DNA of 64,000 bases from Bacillota bacterium. GTDB taxonomy: Bacteria > Bacillota > Clostridia > Acetivibrionales > JANLFN01. The stretch is taken from NCBI GenBank assembly GCA_023397675.1, contig JAEWTV010000017.1:62001-126000 (forward strand), read 5' to 3'. The notes below the pieces were generated by a model, which was given only the letters and a program-made list of their open reading frames with translations, was not told the DNA's origin and did not search any database. The position numbers and the translations under genes were made by a program. Below are positions 25,185 through 34,614 of this stretch, piece by piece (the first letter of the stretch is position 1; the number at the start of each line of letters is the position of its first letter).

Positions 25185-27095
25185 TCAGTTTTTTGAGTTT
25201 TCAATTTTCTCGGCAAGTTCATTTAGATAAATCCATCTGTCCATGACATCATTCAGTTTCTGTTCAATTGCTTCCTTTTCAGAAATGAGTTTTTGAAGCA
25301 GCTCAAAATCAGACGCCGCTTCATTTATGGAGTTTTCAATATTTTTCAGCTGTTCCTCTAATTTAGCTATAATATCGTCAATTTGCGAAAATTCCTTCTG
25401 CTCATTAAAGGTAAACTTTAATGGTCTGGCTTTATTATAGCTCTGACTGTTATCCTTGTCTTTCCGTGTCTCTTTTGAATCCGTTTCAGGCTTTTGTTCA
25501 CCCAAATATTCCTGGTAATCGGAATAATTGCCCTCAAACTGCTTTATCAACCCGTTTCCCACAAAAACAAACAGTTTTTCCGCAACCCTATCAAGAAAAT
25601 ACCTGTCATGGGAGACAGAAATAACTGCTCCAGGAAAACTGTCAAGATAATCCTCCAATATTGTAAGTGTTTGAATATCCAGATCATTTGTAGGTTCATC
25701 AAGCAAAAGTACATTAGGGGCTCCCATTAGCACACGCAATAAGTACAGGCGCCGCTTTTCACCGCCTGAAAGTTTGGATAAAGGAGTCCACTGAGTTTCG
25801 GGAGGAAAAAGAAACCTTTCAAGCATTTGTGATGCCGTTATAGTCCCTTCAGAGGTCGAAATGAATTCGGCTTCTTCCCTGATATATTCTATAACTCTGA
25901 GGTTATCATCCATTTCATTATTTTCCTGAGCAAAATAACCAATCTTAACAGTAGAACCTGTTTCAACTGTTCCCCTGTCAGGTTTAATACAGCCAGCAAT
26001 TATCTTTAGCAAAGTAGACTTGCCAAAACCGTTAGGACCGATTATTCCTACACGATCGCCCCTCAATAAAATATAGCTTAAATCATCAATAAATTTATTA
26101 CCTGAGAAATCCTTGCCAATACCGTTCATTTCAACAATTTTTTTACCCAGCCTGGATGAACCGGCAGTTATTTCTACTTTATCCGAAACATTAATAGTTT
26201 TCTCATTATTAAGCTTATCAAATCTATCCAATCTTGCTTTTTGTTTGGTTGACCGGGCTTTTGCACCTCGTTTGACCCATTCCAGCTCATTCCTGATAAG
26301 ATTAAGACGTTTTCTCTCAGAGGCCTGCTCAAGATCTTCTCTTTCCATTTTCATTTGGAGGTATTTTGAATAATTAGCCTGGTAGCTGTACAGCTTTCCT
26401 CTGTCCAGTTCTATTATCCGGTTAGCTACCCTGTCAAGAAAATACCTGTCATGGGTAACCATCAGCAAAGCTCCTTTATGAAGACTTAGACTTTTTTCAA
26501 GCCACTCTACCGTTTCATTATCGATATGATTTGTAGGCTCATCAAGAATAAGCAGGTCCACTTTGTGTATAAGGGCAGCTGCCATTGCAACTCTTTTCTT
26601 CTGTCCACCGGAAAGCTTTGAAATTACGGCCTGAAAATCAGAAATACCCAGCCTTGTAAGAATGCTTTTAGCTTCATTCTCTACAGTCCATGCGCCTGCA
26701 GAATCCATACTCTGAGTATATTTTAGTAGTATCTTCTGGTTCTCATCATTTTGATTTTCAGCATAATTATGCAATGCAGCTTCATATTCCCTTATAAGCT
26801 TCATCACAGGGGTATCCCCCGAAAAAATATGAGAAAGAACCGTTTCATCTTCATTGAATACAGGGGTCTGAGGCAAATATCCTGTTTGTATACCGTTTGC
26901 TTTGATAATATTGCCCGAGTCAGGTTCTTCAACCCCGGCAATTACTTTAAGAAGTGTACTTTTCCCGGTACCGTTTATTCCTATAAGCCCTATTCTCTCG
27001 CCCTCATTGATCCCTAATGAGATATCACTGAATAAGACCTTTTCGCTATAGCTTTTTGAAATTTTCTCTGCAGAAAGTATGTTCAAATTCTTCAC
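25185..27095 (-). CDS. ABC-F ATPase, Uup/YfmR type
   Basis: A 636-residue soluble protein with two ATP-binding cassettes (Walker A GINGTGKST and GPNGFGKST; signatures LSGGQKKR and LSGGEKRR) joined by the basic interdomain linker. A C-terminal coiled coil (about residues 560-632, KLEEQLKNIEN to LNELAEKIE) marks the Uup/YfmR subgroup. ABC-F proteins act on the ribosome; YfmR/Uup relieve stalls, and some others give antibiotic protection. The start is either the GTG at 27095 or the TTG at 27086, with AGGTG upstream. It is a single-gene unit. Confidence 0.92.
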   Translation of the reverse strand: MKNLNILSAEKISKSYSEKVLFSDISLGINEGERIGLIGINGTGKSTLLKVIAGVEEPDSGNIIKANGIQTGYLPQTPVFNEDETVLSHIFSGDTPVMKLIREYEAALHNYAENQNDENQKILLKYTQSMDSAGAWTVENEAKSILTRLGISDFQAVISKLSGGQKKRVAMAAALIHKVDLLILDEPTNHIDNETVEWLEKSLSLHKGALLMVTHDRYFLDRVANRIIELDRGKLYSYQANYSKYLQMKMEREDLEQASERKRLNLIRNELEWVKRGAKARSTKQKARLDRFDKLNNEKTINVSDKVEITAGSSRLGKKIVEMNGIGKDFSGNKFIDDLSYILLRGDRVGIIGPNGFGKSTLLKIIAGCIKPDRGTVETGSTVKIGYFAQENNEMDDNLRVIEYIREEAEFISTSEGTITASQMLERFLFPPETQWTPLSKLSGGEKRRLYLLRVLMGAPNVLLLDEPTNDLDIQTLTILEDYLDSFPGAVISVSHDRYFLDRVAEKLFVFVGNGLIKQFEGNYSDYQEYLGEQKPETDSKETRKDKDNSQSYNKARPLKFTFNEQKEFSQIDDIIAKLEEQLKNIENSINEAASDFELLQKLISEKEAIEQKLNDVMDRWIYLNELAEKIENSKN

Positions 27096-27188
27096 CTATA
27101 TAGTTTTTCTTTTCATTATACAGTAAAAAAGCACTTGATACTAATCTCAAATAGAAAGCCCTGTAAAATATTTTATTGTTTAATATAA

Positions 27189-27211
27189 AGAGCAGCTGTA
27201 AACAGCTGCCC
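27189..27211 (-). terminator. terminator after the SHOCT gene
   Basis: GGCAGCTGT and ACAGCTGCT pair around TT on the - strand, with TTTA-rich sequence behind. Confidence 0.65.
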
Positions 27212-27218
27212 GATTTTG

Positions 27219-27455
27219 CTATCTTCTTAATATTTCTGCTTTCTTTTTCTGATATTCCTCATCCGAAATCTCGCCCTTTGCATATCTCTCATTGAGAATT
27301 GAAAGAGCATAGTTATTAATGTTACTGCTTGTTTGATTGCCGGAACGCTGTATATATCTTACCAGTGCAACTATAACCAAAACAGCTATTATACCCATAA
27401 CAGCCATCATTATCATTCCATAGCCCATCATCCCATATCCATAATAGCCCATCAT
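27219..27455 (-). CDS. small membrane protein with SHOCT tail
   Basis: A 78-residue protein. A glycine- and methionine-rich start (MMGYYGYGMMGYGM) leads into one transmembrane helix (about 18-33); the tail carries a SHOCT motif (ERYAKGEISDEEYQKKKAEIL), a short helical segment found at the ends of many small membrane proteins. GAGGTG lies six bases before the ATG at 27455. It is the last gene of the metal-related run on this strand; Met-rich stretches can bind copper, but here this is only a suggestion. Confidence 0.85.
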   Translation of the reverse strand: MMGYYGYGMMGYGMIMMAVMGIIAVLVIVALVRYIQRSGNQTSSNINNYALSILNERYAKGEISDEEYQKKKAEILRR

Positions 27456-27595
27456 AATAATCACCTCATGGTTTATAAAGCTCATTTTTTCTAGTTTCTA
27501 TACTGTAATCATATGTAAACGGTTTTTTCTCGTATAAATACAAAAGGATCGGAAAACAAGAATCCGCTCCCCAGTATAAATTCCAAACAAGAGAT

Positions 27596-28954
27596 TTATA
27601 ATTTAAATTTGCTTGTTTGCTTTCCAAGTAATTCAGCCAGTTGGGCCAGGCCTTTAGCCGACTCTGCAATAACCTCAAATGATGCGAGTTGCTGCTGACC
27701 TGCCGCAGATATTTCCTCCATACTTGCAGCCGATTGCTCTGCAATAGCTGCCATATCCTGAGTTTGTGCAGATATATGCTTTGATTTCTCATTAATATTT
27801 TTCATTGACTTTGCAGTTTTCTGAAAACCGGTAACTATATTTTCATAGGAGCATTTAATTTTACCAAAAGCCTTCTGTGTTATATCCAAAGCATCTTTCT
27901 GTTCCTGCACAAGGTTATTAGAATTATTAATATTATTTACAACCTGTTCTGTTTTATTTCTCGTATCATGTGTAATATCAATTATAACCTTTGCGGCTTT
28001 GGATGATTCTTCTGCAAGTTTTCTTATTTCATCAGCAACAACAGCGAAGCCTTTTCCTGCTTCACCGGCCCTTGCTGCTTCAATTGCCGCATTAAGAGCC
28101 AAAAGATTTGTCTGGTCAGCAATGGATGTAATTATATTTATTGTATTGGACACTTGTTCAATCATTTCACTAAGTTCATATATTGATTTTGTCACCTCAG
28201 CTGATATCGAAACATTTTCTTCCATCTTGTTTATTTGAACATCAACTGCTTTTTGTCCATCCTCTATTATATTAAGTGACTGTGCTGCATTTTCGGAACC
28301 CAAAAGAGCTTCACTTGTAACATTTTCAATCAGATTTGTCTCCTCCGAAAGAGTTTGGTTTATCGCTCCCAATTTTTGAGCCTGACTGCTGTTTCCTTCT
28401 GCAACCTCAGTTATGGTATTTACCACCTGCGTAATAGTTTTCACATTCTCTTCAGTTGTTTTACTAAGGTTACCTGCATGTTCTTCAAGATCTTCCGATA
28501 TATGATTAAGTTCTTTAGCTACAGCTGACATTGATTCTCTTGTTTCAAATAAAGCCTTAGCCATTAAGCCACTTTCATCTTTGTATTTATTTAATACTGC
28601 ATAGGAAGGGTCTTCTGCCAGTTCAAAAGCAGCTGTTTTTTTAGTGAGTTGTGTTACTTTTACAATGGGCTTTGATATGTATCTGCCGAAGAAATATGCC
28701 AAAATCACTCCGATAATCAGTGAAAGCAAAAAACTATATAAAACAAAGGTTGGAAGGTTAAATAAACCTCCCGGTGCCCCCTGTACTGCAGTACCTGATG
28801 TTGCAGTTTGAGCAGTTGTACTAACGGCTGCAGTACTGTCAGTCTGCGGAGCGCCCGTATTATTCATTGTGATTGATGCTAAAATATTTAGTACTGCTAC
28901 TATTAATACATTAACTGCAGATAGAATAACAATTTTGGTAGATATCTTTTTCAT
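27596..28954 (-). CDS. methyl-accepting chemotaxis protein without a sensor domain
   Basis: A 452-residue chemoreceptor. TM1 spans about residues 7-28 and TM2 about 70-92; between them lie only about 40 residues, rich in Thr, Ala, Ser and Gly, too short for any known ligand-binding domain. A HAMP-like segment ([10 protein letters not shown]) and the cytoplasmic coiled coil follow, with the signalling tip [26 protein letters not shown] lies five bases before the ATG at 28954. It sits 175 bases downstream of a small membrane-protein gene and the copper two-component genes, so it may take its signal from a membrane partner. Confidence 0.9.
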   Translation of the reverse strand: MKKISTKIVILSAVNVLIVAVLNILASITMNNTGAPQTDSTAAVSTTAQTATSGTAVQGAPGGLFNLPTFVLYSFLLSLIIGVILAYFFGRYISKPIVKVTQLTKKTAAFELAEDPSYAVLNKYKDESGLMAKALFETRESMSAVAKELNHISEDLEEHAGNLSKTTEENVKTITQVVNTITEVAEGNSSQAQKLGAINQTLSEETNLIENVTSEALLGSENAAQSLNIIEDGQKAVDVQINKMEENVSISAEVTKSIYELSEMIEQVSNTINIITSIADQTNLLALNAAIEAARAGEAGKGFAVVADEIRKLAEESSKAAKVIIDITHDTRNKTEQVVNNINNSNNLVQEQKDALDITQKAFGKIKCSYENIVTGFQKTAKSMKNINEKSKHISAQTQDMAAIAEQSAASMEEISAAGQQQLASFEVIAESAKGLAQLAELLGKQTSKFKL

Positions 28955-29084
28955 GGTGTTCTCCTTTGTTATGTAAAGTTTATGAATTAATTTTATACCA
29001 GGATACCATGTTAAATCTCCGCAAAATTGTGGCAAAGTTATGATAATTATTTAATTATGTAAACGGCATGGAAATTGATTAAAA

Positions 29085-29115
29085 TAAAAAATAGGCAGGT
29101 TTATTTGCCTGCCCA
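29085..29115 (-). terminator. terminator after the four-to-five-TM protein gene
   Basis: On the - strand GGCAGGCAAA and the facing CCTGCC pair around a short loop and are followed by ATTTTTTATTTT. Confidence 0.85.
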
Positions 29116-29128
29116 TTCAGTGTTGGGA

Positions 29129-29608
29129 TTACATATTACTCATAATGAAAAGATTCGGATTCAGCATACCAAATATCATTGCGACATGGGCTACAACAAG
29201 GAATACACCTACAAATATTGAATGGAGCTTAAGTTTTTCTACCTCATTTTTTCTTCTTCCGATAATACCCATTTCAAGCAGACTTATACCTAAAAGCGGT
29301 ATTACTCCTGATAAATAAAAACCTACTGCAGTTACATCTGCAAAACCTCTCCATTGCCCGCCTGTAGTCAAAGGTACAACTGCATCGATGAGAAGATAAA
29401 GAAATATACCCAAGAAATAAAGGCCCGCAAAAATACCGGTAATCTTATTAAGCTTTCTAGTAAAACCGCTAAGCTTTCTGGTAAATAAAATAATAAGCTC
29501 GGTTATTGCCAAAGTTTCGGCACAAATAACAGGTACCGCCATAAATATCAGCAGATGCCACGGCTGGCTGGTTGCAAGCAATTCCATATAATGCGTCATT
29601 TCCTGCAT
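29129..29608 (-). CDS. conserved membrane protein of unknown function (DUF6803-like)
   Basis: A 159-residue integral membrane protein with four to five helices (about residues 12-40, 57-80, 95-118 and 130-150). The sequence resembles the small DUF6803 family of clostridia; I am not certain of that label. The ATG at 29608 has AAGGAG eight bases upstream; the ATG six bases earlier is too close to it. It follows the histidine kinase gene by 75 bases, in the run of copper-related genes, which hints at a role in the same response. Confidence 0.65.
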   Translation of the reverse strand: MQEMTHYMELLATSQPWHLLIFMAVPVICAETLAITELIILFTRKLSGFTRKLNKITGIFAGLYFLGIFLYLLIDAVVPLTTGGQWRGFADVTAVGFYLSGVIPLLGISLLEMGIIGRRKNEVEKLKLHSIFVGVFLVVAHVAMIFGMLNPNLFIMSNM

Positions 29609-29683
29609 GATCATTTCTCCTTCGTGTCATTTTTATTTATCTCGATTATATAAAAAAAGTTTGAAGAATTTATGAAGATGCAA

Positions 29684-31075
29684 TCAAAGTTCTTTTGGTA
29701 GTATTACTGTAAACTCTGAACCTTTGTTTAATTCACTTCTAACTTTGACATGACCCTTATGCGCCTCAACTATTGACTTCACTATTGCAAGCCCTATCCC
29801 AGAACCTCCTGTGAGCCTGTTGCGGGATTTATCGGCTCTGTAGAATCTTTCAAAAATATACTTAATATCTTCAGGAGGAATTCCAACCCCTGAATCTCTA
29901 ACCTCTATAACACACTCATTCTCATATTCCTGAACTTCTACTGATACCTTGCCACCGGGGTTTGTATATTTCAATGAATTTGAAACTAGATTTATTATAA
30001 CCTGACTGATTTTATCCCTGTCAGCATTTATTTGTACTTCATCTCCGCTAAATTCAAGCTCAATACCCTTTTTTAAAAATTCAGGCTCGAAATTTGTAAT
30101 AATGCATTGAATTAGCTCTGAAATATTAAAGGCAGTCTTATGCAGAACAAGATTCTCGCTTTCAAATCTTGCAAGTGTTTCAAGGTTTCCTACCAGTTTA
30201 CCTATTCTTACTATCTCTTCATGGCAGCTCTTTAATCTCTCTGTATCGGCTGTCCAAATACCATCAATCATTGCTTCCATATGGCTTTGCAGCGTTGCAA
30301 TAGGAGTCCTTAGTTCATGTGCGACATCGGCAGACATTCGCTTTCTAAGAGTTTCCTGGCTTTCAAGAGATTCTGCCATATCGTTTACAGCTGTGGTCAA
30401 TTGGATAATTTCTTCTGTAGATGAATCCTCATTAATTCTCCCACTGAAATAACCTTTTGAAATTTGCTGAGCTGAGTTTATAACCCTCGATATAGGCTTG
30501 CTCAGACGTTTTGACATATAGCTACCAAGAATAATTGCAATCACAAGTGAAATAATTCCTATAGTAATCAATAAACCATTTAAAGTATTTATAAATGCAA
30601 GATCATTATCAGTAAAGTAAAATGGGCCATAATACCCTATATTGACAGTTCCTATCCTTACATTATTCCTGTTTAATGGGAAGCTATTTTCCTGGTAACC
30701 GCCATTAAAATCCGGATAATGGCTTTGCATATTCTTTGACATGTGTTTGAGCATTTGTGTACAAAACCCGCTGTTATGCATTGTTGCATCCCATATAGTA
30801 TTTCCGTTTACATCCTTTACTTTAATAATCATTCCCTGTTCCAGCGCTGTCAGCCCAACATTTTCAACAGTGCTGTTATTCCATCCGTTCCCGGGAAAGT
30901 ATTGCTGACTGATTAAAGATATATATTGATTACTTCTTTCATCAAGCTGTTTGATAATATAGTTTTTAAACTGCTTTTCAAGTAAAAGATTGGCAGCAAC
31001 GCTTATAAGCACTACTAAAAGCAGTGCTACAAAGATGTATGATGCTGAAAGCTTTATACGAAGATTAAGTTTCAT
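29684..31075 (-). CDS. sensor histidine kinase
   Basis: A 463-residue membrane kinase. TM1 lies at about residues 10-30 and TM2 at about 160-183; the outside loop of about 130 residues ends with NIGYYGPFYFTDND. Then come HAMP (SKRLSKPISRVI), a HisKA helix with the phospho-acceptor His in HELRTPIATL, and the ATPase domain with N, G1 and G2 boxes (NLVSNSLKY, DSGVGIP, GGSGIGLAI). Start at 31075, one base after the stop of the response regulator gene, so the two are translationally coupled. Its position next to CopA suggests it senses copper or envelope damage. Confidence 0.93.
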   Translation of the reverse strand: MKLNLRIKLSASYIFVALLLVVLISVAANLLLEKQFKNYIIKQLDERSNQYISLISQQYFPGNGWNNSTVENVGLTALEQGMIIKVKDVNGNTIWDATMHNSGFCTQMLKHMSKNMQSHYPDFNGGYQENSFPLNRNNVRIGTVNIGYYGPFYFTDNDLAFINTLNGLLITIGIISLVIAIILGSYMSKRLSKPISRVINSAQQISKGYFSGRINEDSSTEEIIQLTTAVNDMAESLESQETLRKRMSADVAHELRTPIATLQSHMEAMIDGIWTADTERLKSCHEEIVRIGKLVGNLETLARFESENLVLHKTAFNISELIQCIITNFEPEFLKKGIELEFSGDEVQINADRDKISQVIINLVSNSLKYTNPGGKVSVEVQEYENECVIEVRDSGVGIPPEDIKYIFERFYRADKSRNRLTGGSGIGLAIVKSIVEAHKGHVKVRSELNKGSEFTVILPKEL

Positions 31076-31076
31076 G

Positions 31077-31778
31077 CTATTCACCGCCAAATCTATAGCC
31101 AAGTCCATGGGCTGTAATTATATATACAGGGTTTTTGGGGTCTGATTCAATCTTCTGACGTATATTTTTTACATGAGTATCTATAATCCTGTCATAGCCG
31201 TTAAAATCGTCCCCAAGTACTATATCTATAAGCTCTTCACGAGAAAAAATCCTTTTGGGAAACTTAACAAAGGTCATAAATAACTTATATTCATTAGGTG
31301 TAAGGCTTACTTTAACTCCCTTTTTCAGTACTTCGGATTCATTGCTGTTTATTACAAGATCATCATTAAAAAAAGACAGAACATTTGCCAAAGGTGCAAT
31401 TTCGCTATCTGAGCGACGGAGTACGGCTAATACTCTTGCAACCAGCTGTTTGGGACTGAAAGGCTTTGTTATATAATCATCCGCGCCTATGTTAAGGCCT
31501 TCAAGTATATTGTTTTCTTCAACCTTAGCTGTCAGCATTATAATTGGAACTCTGGATTTTTTTCGCAGTATTCTGCAAACCTCTTCACCTGACATATCAG
31601 GAAGCATTAAATCCAGGATGATTAGAGAGGGAATAGCTATGCTGCACATATCCAGAGCTTGCTTCCCATTGCCGGCGCTAGATACGTCAAACCCGCTGTT
31701 TTCAAGATAAGATACAACCACTTCAACAATTTTGGGTTCATCATCTACAACCAGAATTCTTTTATTATCGGTAAGCAT
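31077..31778 (-). CDS. OmpR/PhoB-family response regulator
   Basis: A 233-residue DNA-binding regulator. The receiver domain has the phospho-acceptor Asp in LIILDLMLPDMSG (about residue 56), the acidic DDEP at 11-14 and the Lys in ITKPFSP. The C-terminal winged helix ends with DTHVKNIRQKIE and GLGYRF. AGGAGG lies four bases before the ATG. Its partner kinase follows directly. The likely targets are the copper genes upstream and the membrane genes downstream. Confidence 0.95.
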   Translation of the reverse strand: MLTDNKRILVVDDEPKIVEVVVSYLENSGFDVSSAGNGKQALDMCSIAIPSLIILDLMLPDMSGEEVCRILRKKSRVPIIMLTAKVEENNILEGLNIGADDYITKPFSPKQLVARVLAVLRRSDSEIAPLANVLSFFNDDLVINSNESEVLKKGVKVSLTPNEYKLFMTFVKFPKRIFSREELIDIVLGDDFNGYDRIIDTHVKNIRQKIESDPKNPVYIITAHGLGYRFGGE

Positions 31779-31790
31779 TTAACCTCCTGT

Positions 31791-31820
31791 ATTTAAATTT
31801 AAAGCTCCCTAAAAGGAGCC
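31791..31820 (-). terminator. terminator between copA and the response regulator
   Basis: GGCTCC TTTTA GGGAGC followed by TTTAAATTT on the - strand. It partly separates copA from the two-component genes. Confidence 0.65.
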
Positions 31821-31865
31821 TTAAATACTGAATGCCATAATAGATTAATATCCTTTTGTACCTGC

Positions 31866-34343
31866 TTATTTCTTATATTTCCATTCCTGTTCTGACCATT
31901 CAGAAACATTATTATAACTTGCTGCATTTGAGGAAGGGTTAAAGCCTTTCAAACTAAGAGAGTTAGTTACAACAGATACAGAACTGAATGCCATTGCCCC
32001 GCCTGCTATCATAGGATTAAGGAATCCCAGTGCCGCAAAAGGAATACCTATTACATTGTAAAAGAAAGCCCAGAACAGGTTTTGTTTTATTTTCCTCATT
32101 GTTTTTCTTGAAAGCCTTATGGCTGCCGGTATAGTCCTCAAATCGCCTCTCATAAGAGTGATATCTGCAGCTTCTATAGCTACATCGGTGCCAGTACCTA
32201 TTGCCATTCCAATGTCTGAAGTTGCAAGTGCGGGGGCATCATTAATACCATCACCAACCATAGCAACAACCTTACCCTTTGCTTTCAGCTTTTCAACCTC
32301 CTGAGCCTTGTTCTCCGGAAGAACCTCTGCAAGCACGTTAGTAATACCCACCTGTTTAGCGATTGCATTCGCGGTACGCTTATTGTCACCAGTTATCATA
32401 TAAACCTCAATACCCATATTAATGAGGTCGTCTATTGCTTCCTTAGAGTTTTCCTTCAGCGTATCGGCAACTGCAATTACAGCTTCCAGCCTGTTATCAA
32501 TTGCCATAAGCATTGCTGTCTTGCCTTCGTCCTCGAGCTTTGTAATAGTAGATTCCAGGTTGCCCGCTTCGATATTTTTTTCATTCATTAGCTTTCTTGT
32601 TCCAATGTATATTGTTTTCCCTTCTATCACCGATAATACGCCTCGGCCGGGAATAGCTTCAAACTTATCCGCATCCGGCACAGTTCCGAATTGTTGCTTG
32701 CCCTTTTCATAGATTGCAACGCCAAGCGGATGTTCCGAAGCCTTTTCAGTAATTGCTGAAAGGCGCAGTATTTCATTTTGGTCAATATTATTCAATGAGA
32801 TAACATCAGTTACTTCAGGCTCACCTTTTGTTATTGTTCCTGTTTTATCAAGCACTACCGCATTCAGCTTATAAGCTGTCTCAAGATGTTCTCCGCCCTT
32901 TATAAGTATACCGTTCTCCGCGCCCTTGCCGGTCCCTACCATTATAGCTGTCGGAGTCGCCAGTCCCAAAGCACACGGACAGGCTATAACCAATACGGCA
33001 ACAGCGCTGATTATTGCCTTTGAAAAATCTCCTGTAATGAGGTACCAAATTATAAATGTAACCAGTGCAATCCCTACAACTGTTGGAACAAATATTCCTG
33101 AAACCTTGTCTGCAATTTTCTGTATCGGTGCCTTTGAACCCTGGGCATCCTCAACCATTTTTATAATTTGCGAAAGTGCAGTATCCTTGCCTACCTTTGT
33201 GGCTTCAAACCTGAAAGTTCCGTATTTGTTTATTGTCGCACCTATTACAAAATCTCCAGCCTTTTTTTCAACAGGAAGACTTTCTCCCGTTAACATTGCT
33301 TCATCCACAGATGAATTGCCTTCAACAATTTTCCCGTCTACCGGAATTTTCTCGCCAGGCCTTACTATTACTATGTCACCAGGTTCAACTTCCTCAATAG
33401 GTATGTCAACTTCAATCCCATCCCTTAATATCCTTGCTGTTTTTGCCTGAAGCCCCATAAGCTTTTTAATTGCTTCGGAGGTCTTGCCTTTGGCAACTGC
33501 TTCAAAATATTTGCCCAGCAGTATAAGAGTTATAATTATTGCAGCCGCTTCAAAATACAAGCTTTTCATCATACCATGCTGCACCTTTTCAAAAAAAACG
33601 TTATAAAGGCTGAAGAAATAGGCTGCAGAGGTTCCCATGGATATAAGCACATCCATATTTGCACTTTTTGCTTTTAAAGCCAGAAATGCATGTTTATAAA
33701 ATCTGAATCCAATTATGAACTGGATTGGTGTTGCAACTGCAAGCTGAAAATACGGGTTATGCAGAAATTTAATCTCGATTCCAATGACTGATAGCAGCAT
33801 GGCTAAAAGCAGCGGAGAGCTTAGTATTATTGAAACTATCAGGCTTATTTTAAGCTTCCTGATTTCCCTTTCCCTTTGCTCTTTTTCCCTATCTGCAGAA
33901 ACCTCTTCAGCCCGTTCTGCACCATAACCCAAAGCTTTTATTTCATTAATCATTCCGGATACTTTTATTTTAGCCGGATCATACTCAACGCTTGCCCTTT
34001 CGGTTGTAAGATTTACAGAAGCCCTACTTACGCCTTCAAGCCTTGAAAGCTTTCTTTCAATTCTCGCAGAGCAAGCTGCACAAGTCATGCCCGAAACTTT
34101 TAATTCCACTTTGTTTTCTTTCGAAACTTCTTCCTTAATAACATCATAACCCAGCTTTTTCACTGTTTCCTCAAGCTTACCGATATCAACAAGCTTATCA
34201 TCATACTCAACTGAAGCACGCTCAACGGCAAAATTGACATTTGCTTTGTCAACTCCTTCAAGCTTGCCCAAACCCTTCTCTATTCTAGCAGCACAAGCCG
34301 CACATGACATACCCGATATTTTAATTGTTGTCTTCTGCAACAA
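31866..34343 (-). CDS. copA: copper-exporting P1B-type ATPase
   Basis: A membrane pump of about 825 residues that exports Cu(I) at the cost of ATP. Two N-terminal HMA domains each hold a CxxC pair (GMSCAAC and GMTCAAC). The transmembrane metal site is CPC in ACPCALG; the phosphorylated Asp is in DKTGT; SEHPLG is the nucleotide-binding His motif, and [10 protein letters not shown] the hinge. Start choice is open: the ATG at 34352 touches the only ribosome site (AAGGGAG), so the TTG at 34343 is preferred. The HMA-TauE fusion gene lies upstream across a repeat-filled spacer. Confidence 0.95.
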   Translation of the reverse strand: MLQKTTIKISGMSCAACAARIEKGLGKLEGVDKANVNFAVERASVEYDDKLVDIGKLEETVKKLGYDVIKEEVSKENKVELKVSGMTCAACSARIERKLSRLEGVSRASVNLTTERASVEYDPAKIKVSGMINEIKALGYGAERAEEVSADREKEQREREIRKLKISLIVSIILSSPLLLAMLLSVIGIEIKFLHNPYFQLAVATPIQFIIGFRFYKHAFLALKAKSANMDVLISMGTSAAYFFSLYNVFFEKVQHGMMKSLYFEAAAIIITLILLGKYFEAVAKGKTSEAIKKLMGLQAKTARILRDGIEVDIPIEEVEPGDIVIVRPGEKIPVDGKIVEGNSSVDEAMLTGESLPVEKKAGDFVIGATINKYGTFRFEATKVGKDTALSQIIKMVEDAQGSKAPIQKIADKVSGIFVPTVVGIALVTFIIWYLITGDFSKAIISAVAVLVIACPCALGLATPTAIMVGTGKGAENGILIKGGEHLETAYKLNAVVLDKTGTITKGEPEVTDVISLNNIDQNEILRLSAITEKASEHPLGVAIYEKGKQQFGTVPDADKFEAIPGRGVLSVIEGKTIYIGTRKLMNEKNIEAGNLESTITKLEDEGKTAMLMAIDNRLEAVIAVADTLKENSKEAIDDLINMGIEVYMITGDNKRTANAIAKQVGITNVLAEVLPENKAQEVEKLKAKGKVVAMVGDGINDAPALATSDIGMAIGTGTDVAIEAADITLMRGDLRTIPAAIRLSRKTMRKIKQNLFWAFFYNVIGIPFAALGFLNPMIAGGAMAFSSVSVVTNSLSLKGFNPSSNAASYNNVSEWSEQEWKYKK

Positions 34344-34364
34344 ATCTCTCATCTCCCTTAACAA

Positions 34365-34614
34365 CTGACTTCATCTATATCTTTGATTCTTGATTGTATT
34401 CTATTAATCTTTAGTTCTTTATTTTCTTATTAATCTTTAATTCTCAATTCTACATTCTCAATTCTCAATTACCTTTAGATCTTGCTTTTTAACTATAAAT
34501 TGTAAACTATACACTGCCCTTAACTGTCCTCTCGTCCTCTGTCAACTGTCAACACGTTTTACCTTTCAACATATCTTAACTGTACATTGTAAACTGTAAA
34601 TTGTACACTAATAA
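34365..34614. repeat. repeat-filled spacer between the TauE fusion gene and copA
   Basis: A 250-base gap made of short, alternating direct repeats: variants of AACTGTACATTGTAAACTGT and of CTTAACTGTCCTCTCGTC, plus ATTCTCAATTCT copies near 34440-34470. The same two unit types alternate at 58320-58570. No gene or clear terminator is seen. Confidence 0.75.

Noticed and set aside
27466..27792. A 108-codon frame on the - strand over the 3' end of the chemoreceptor gene
   Set aside because: It lies out of phase inside the signalling-domain gene, with no family match or own ribosome site.
32926..33450. A 174-codon frame opposite copA
   Set aside because: It is the mirror of the conserved ATPase core, which carries all P-type motifs.
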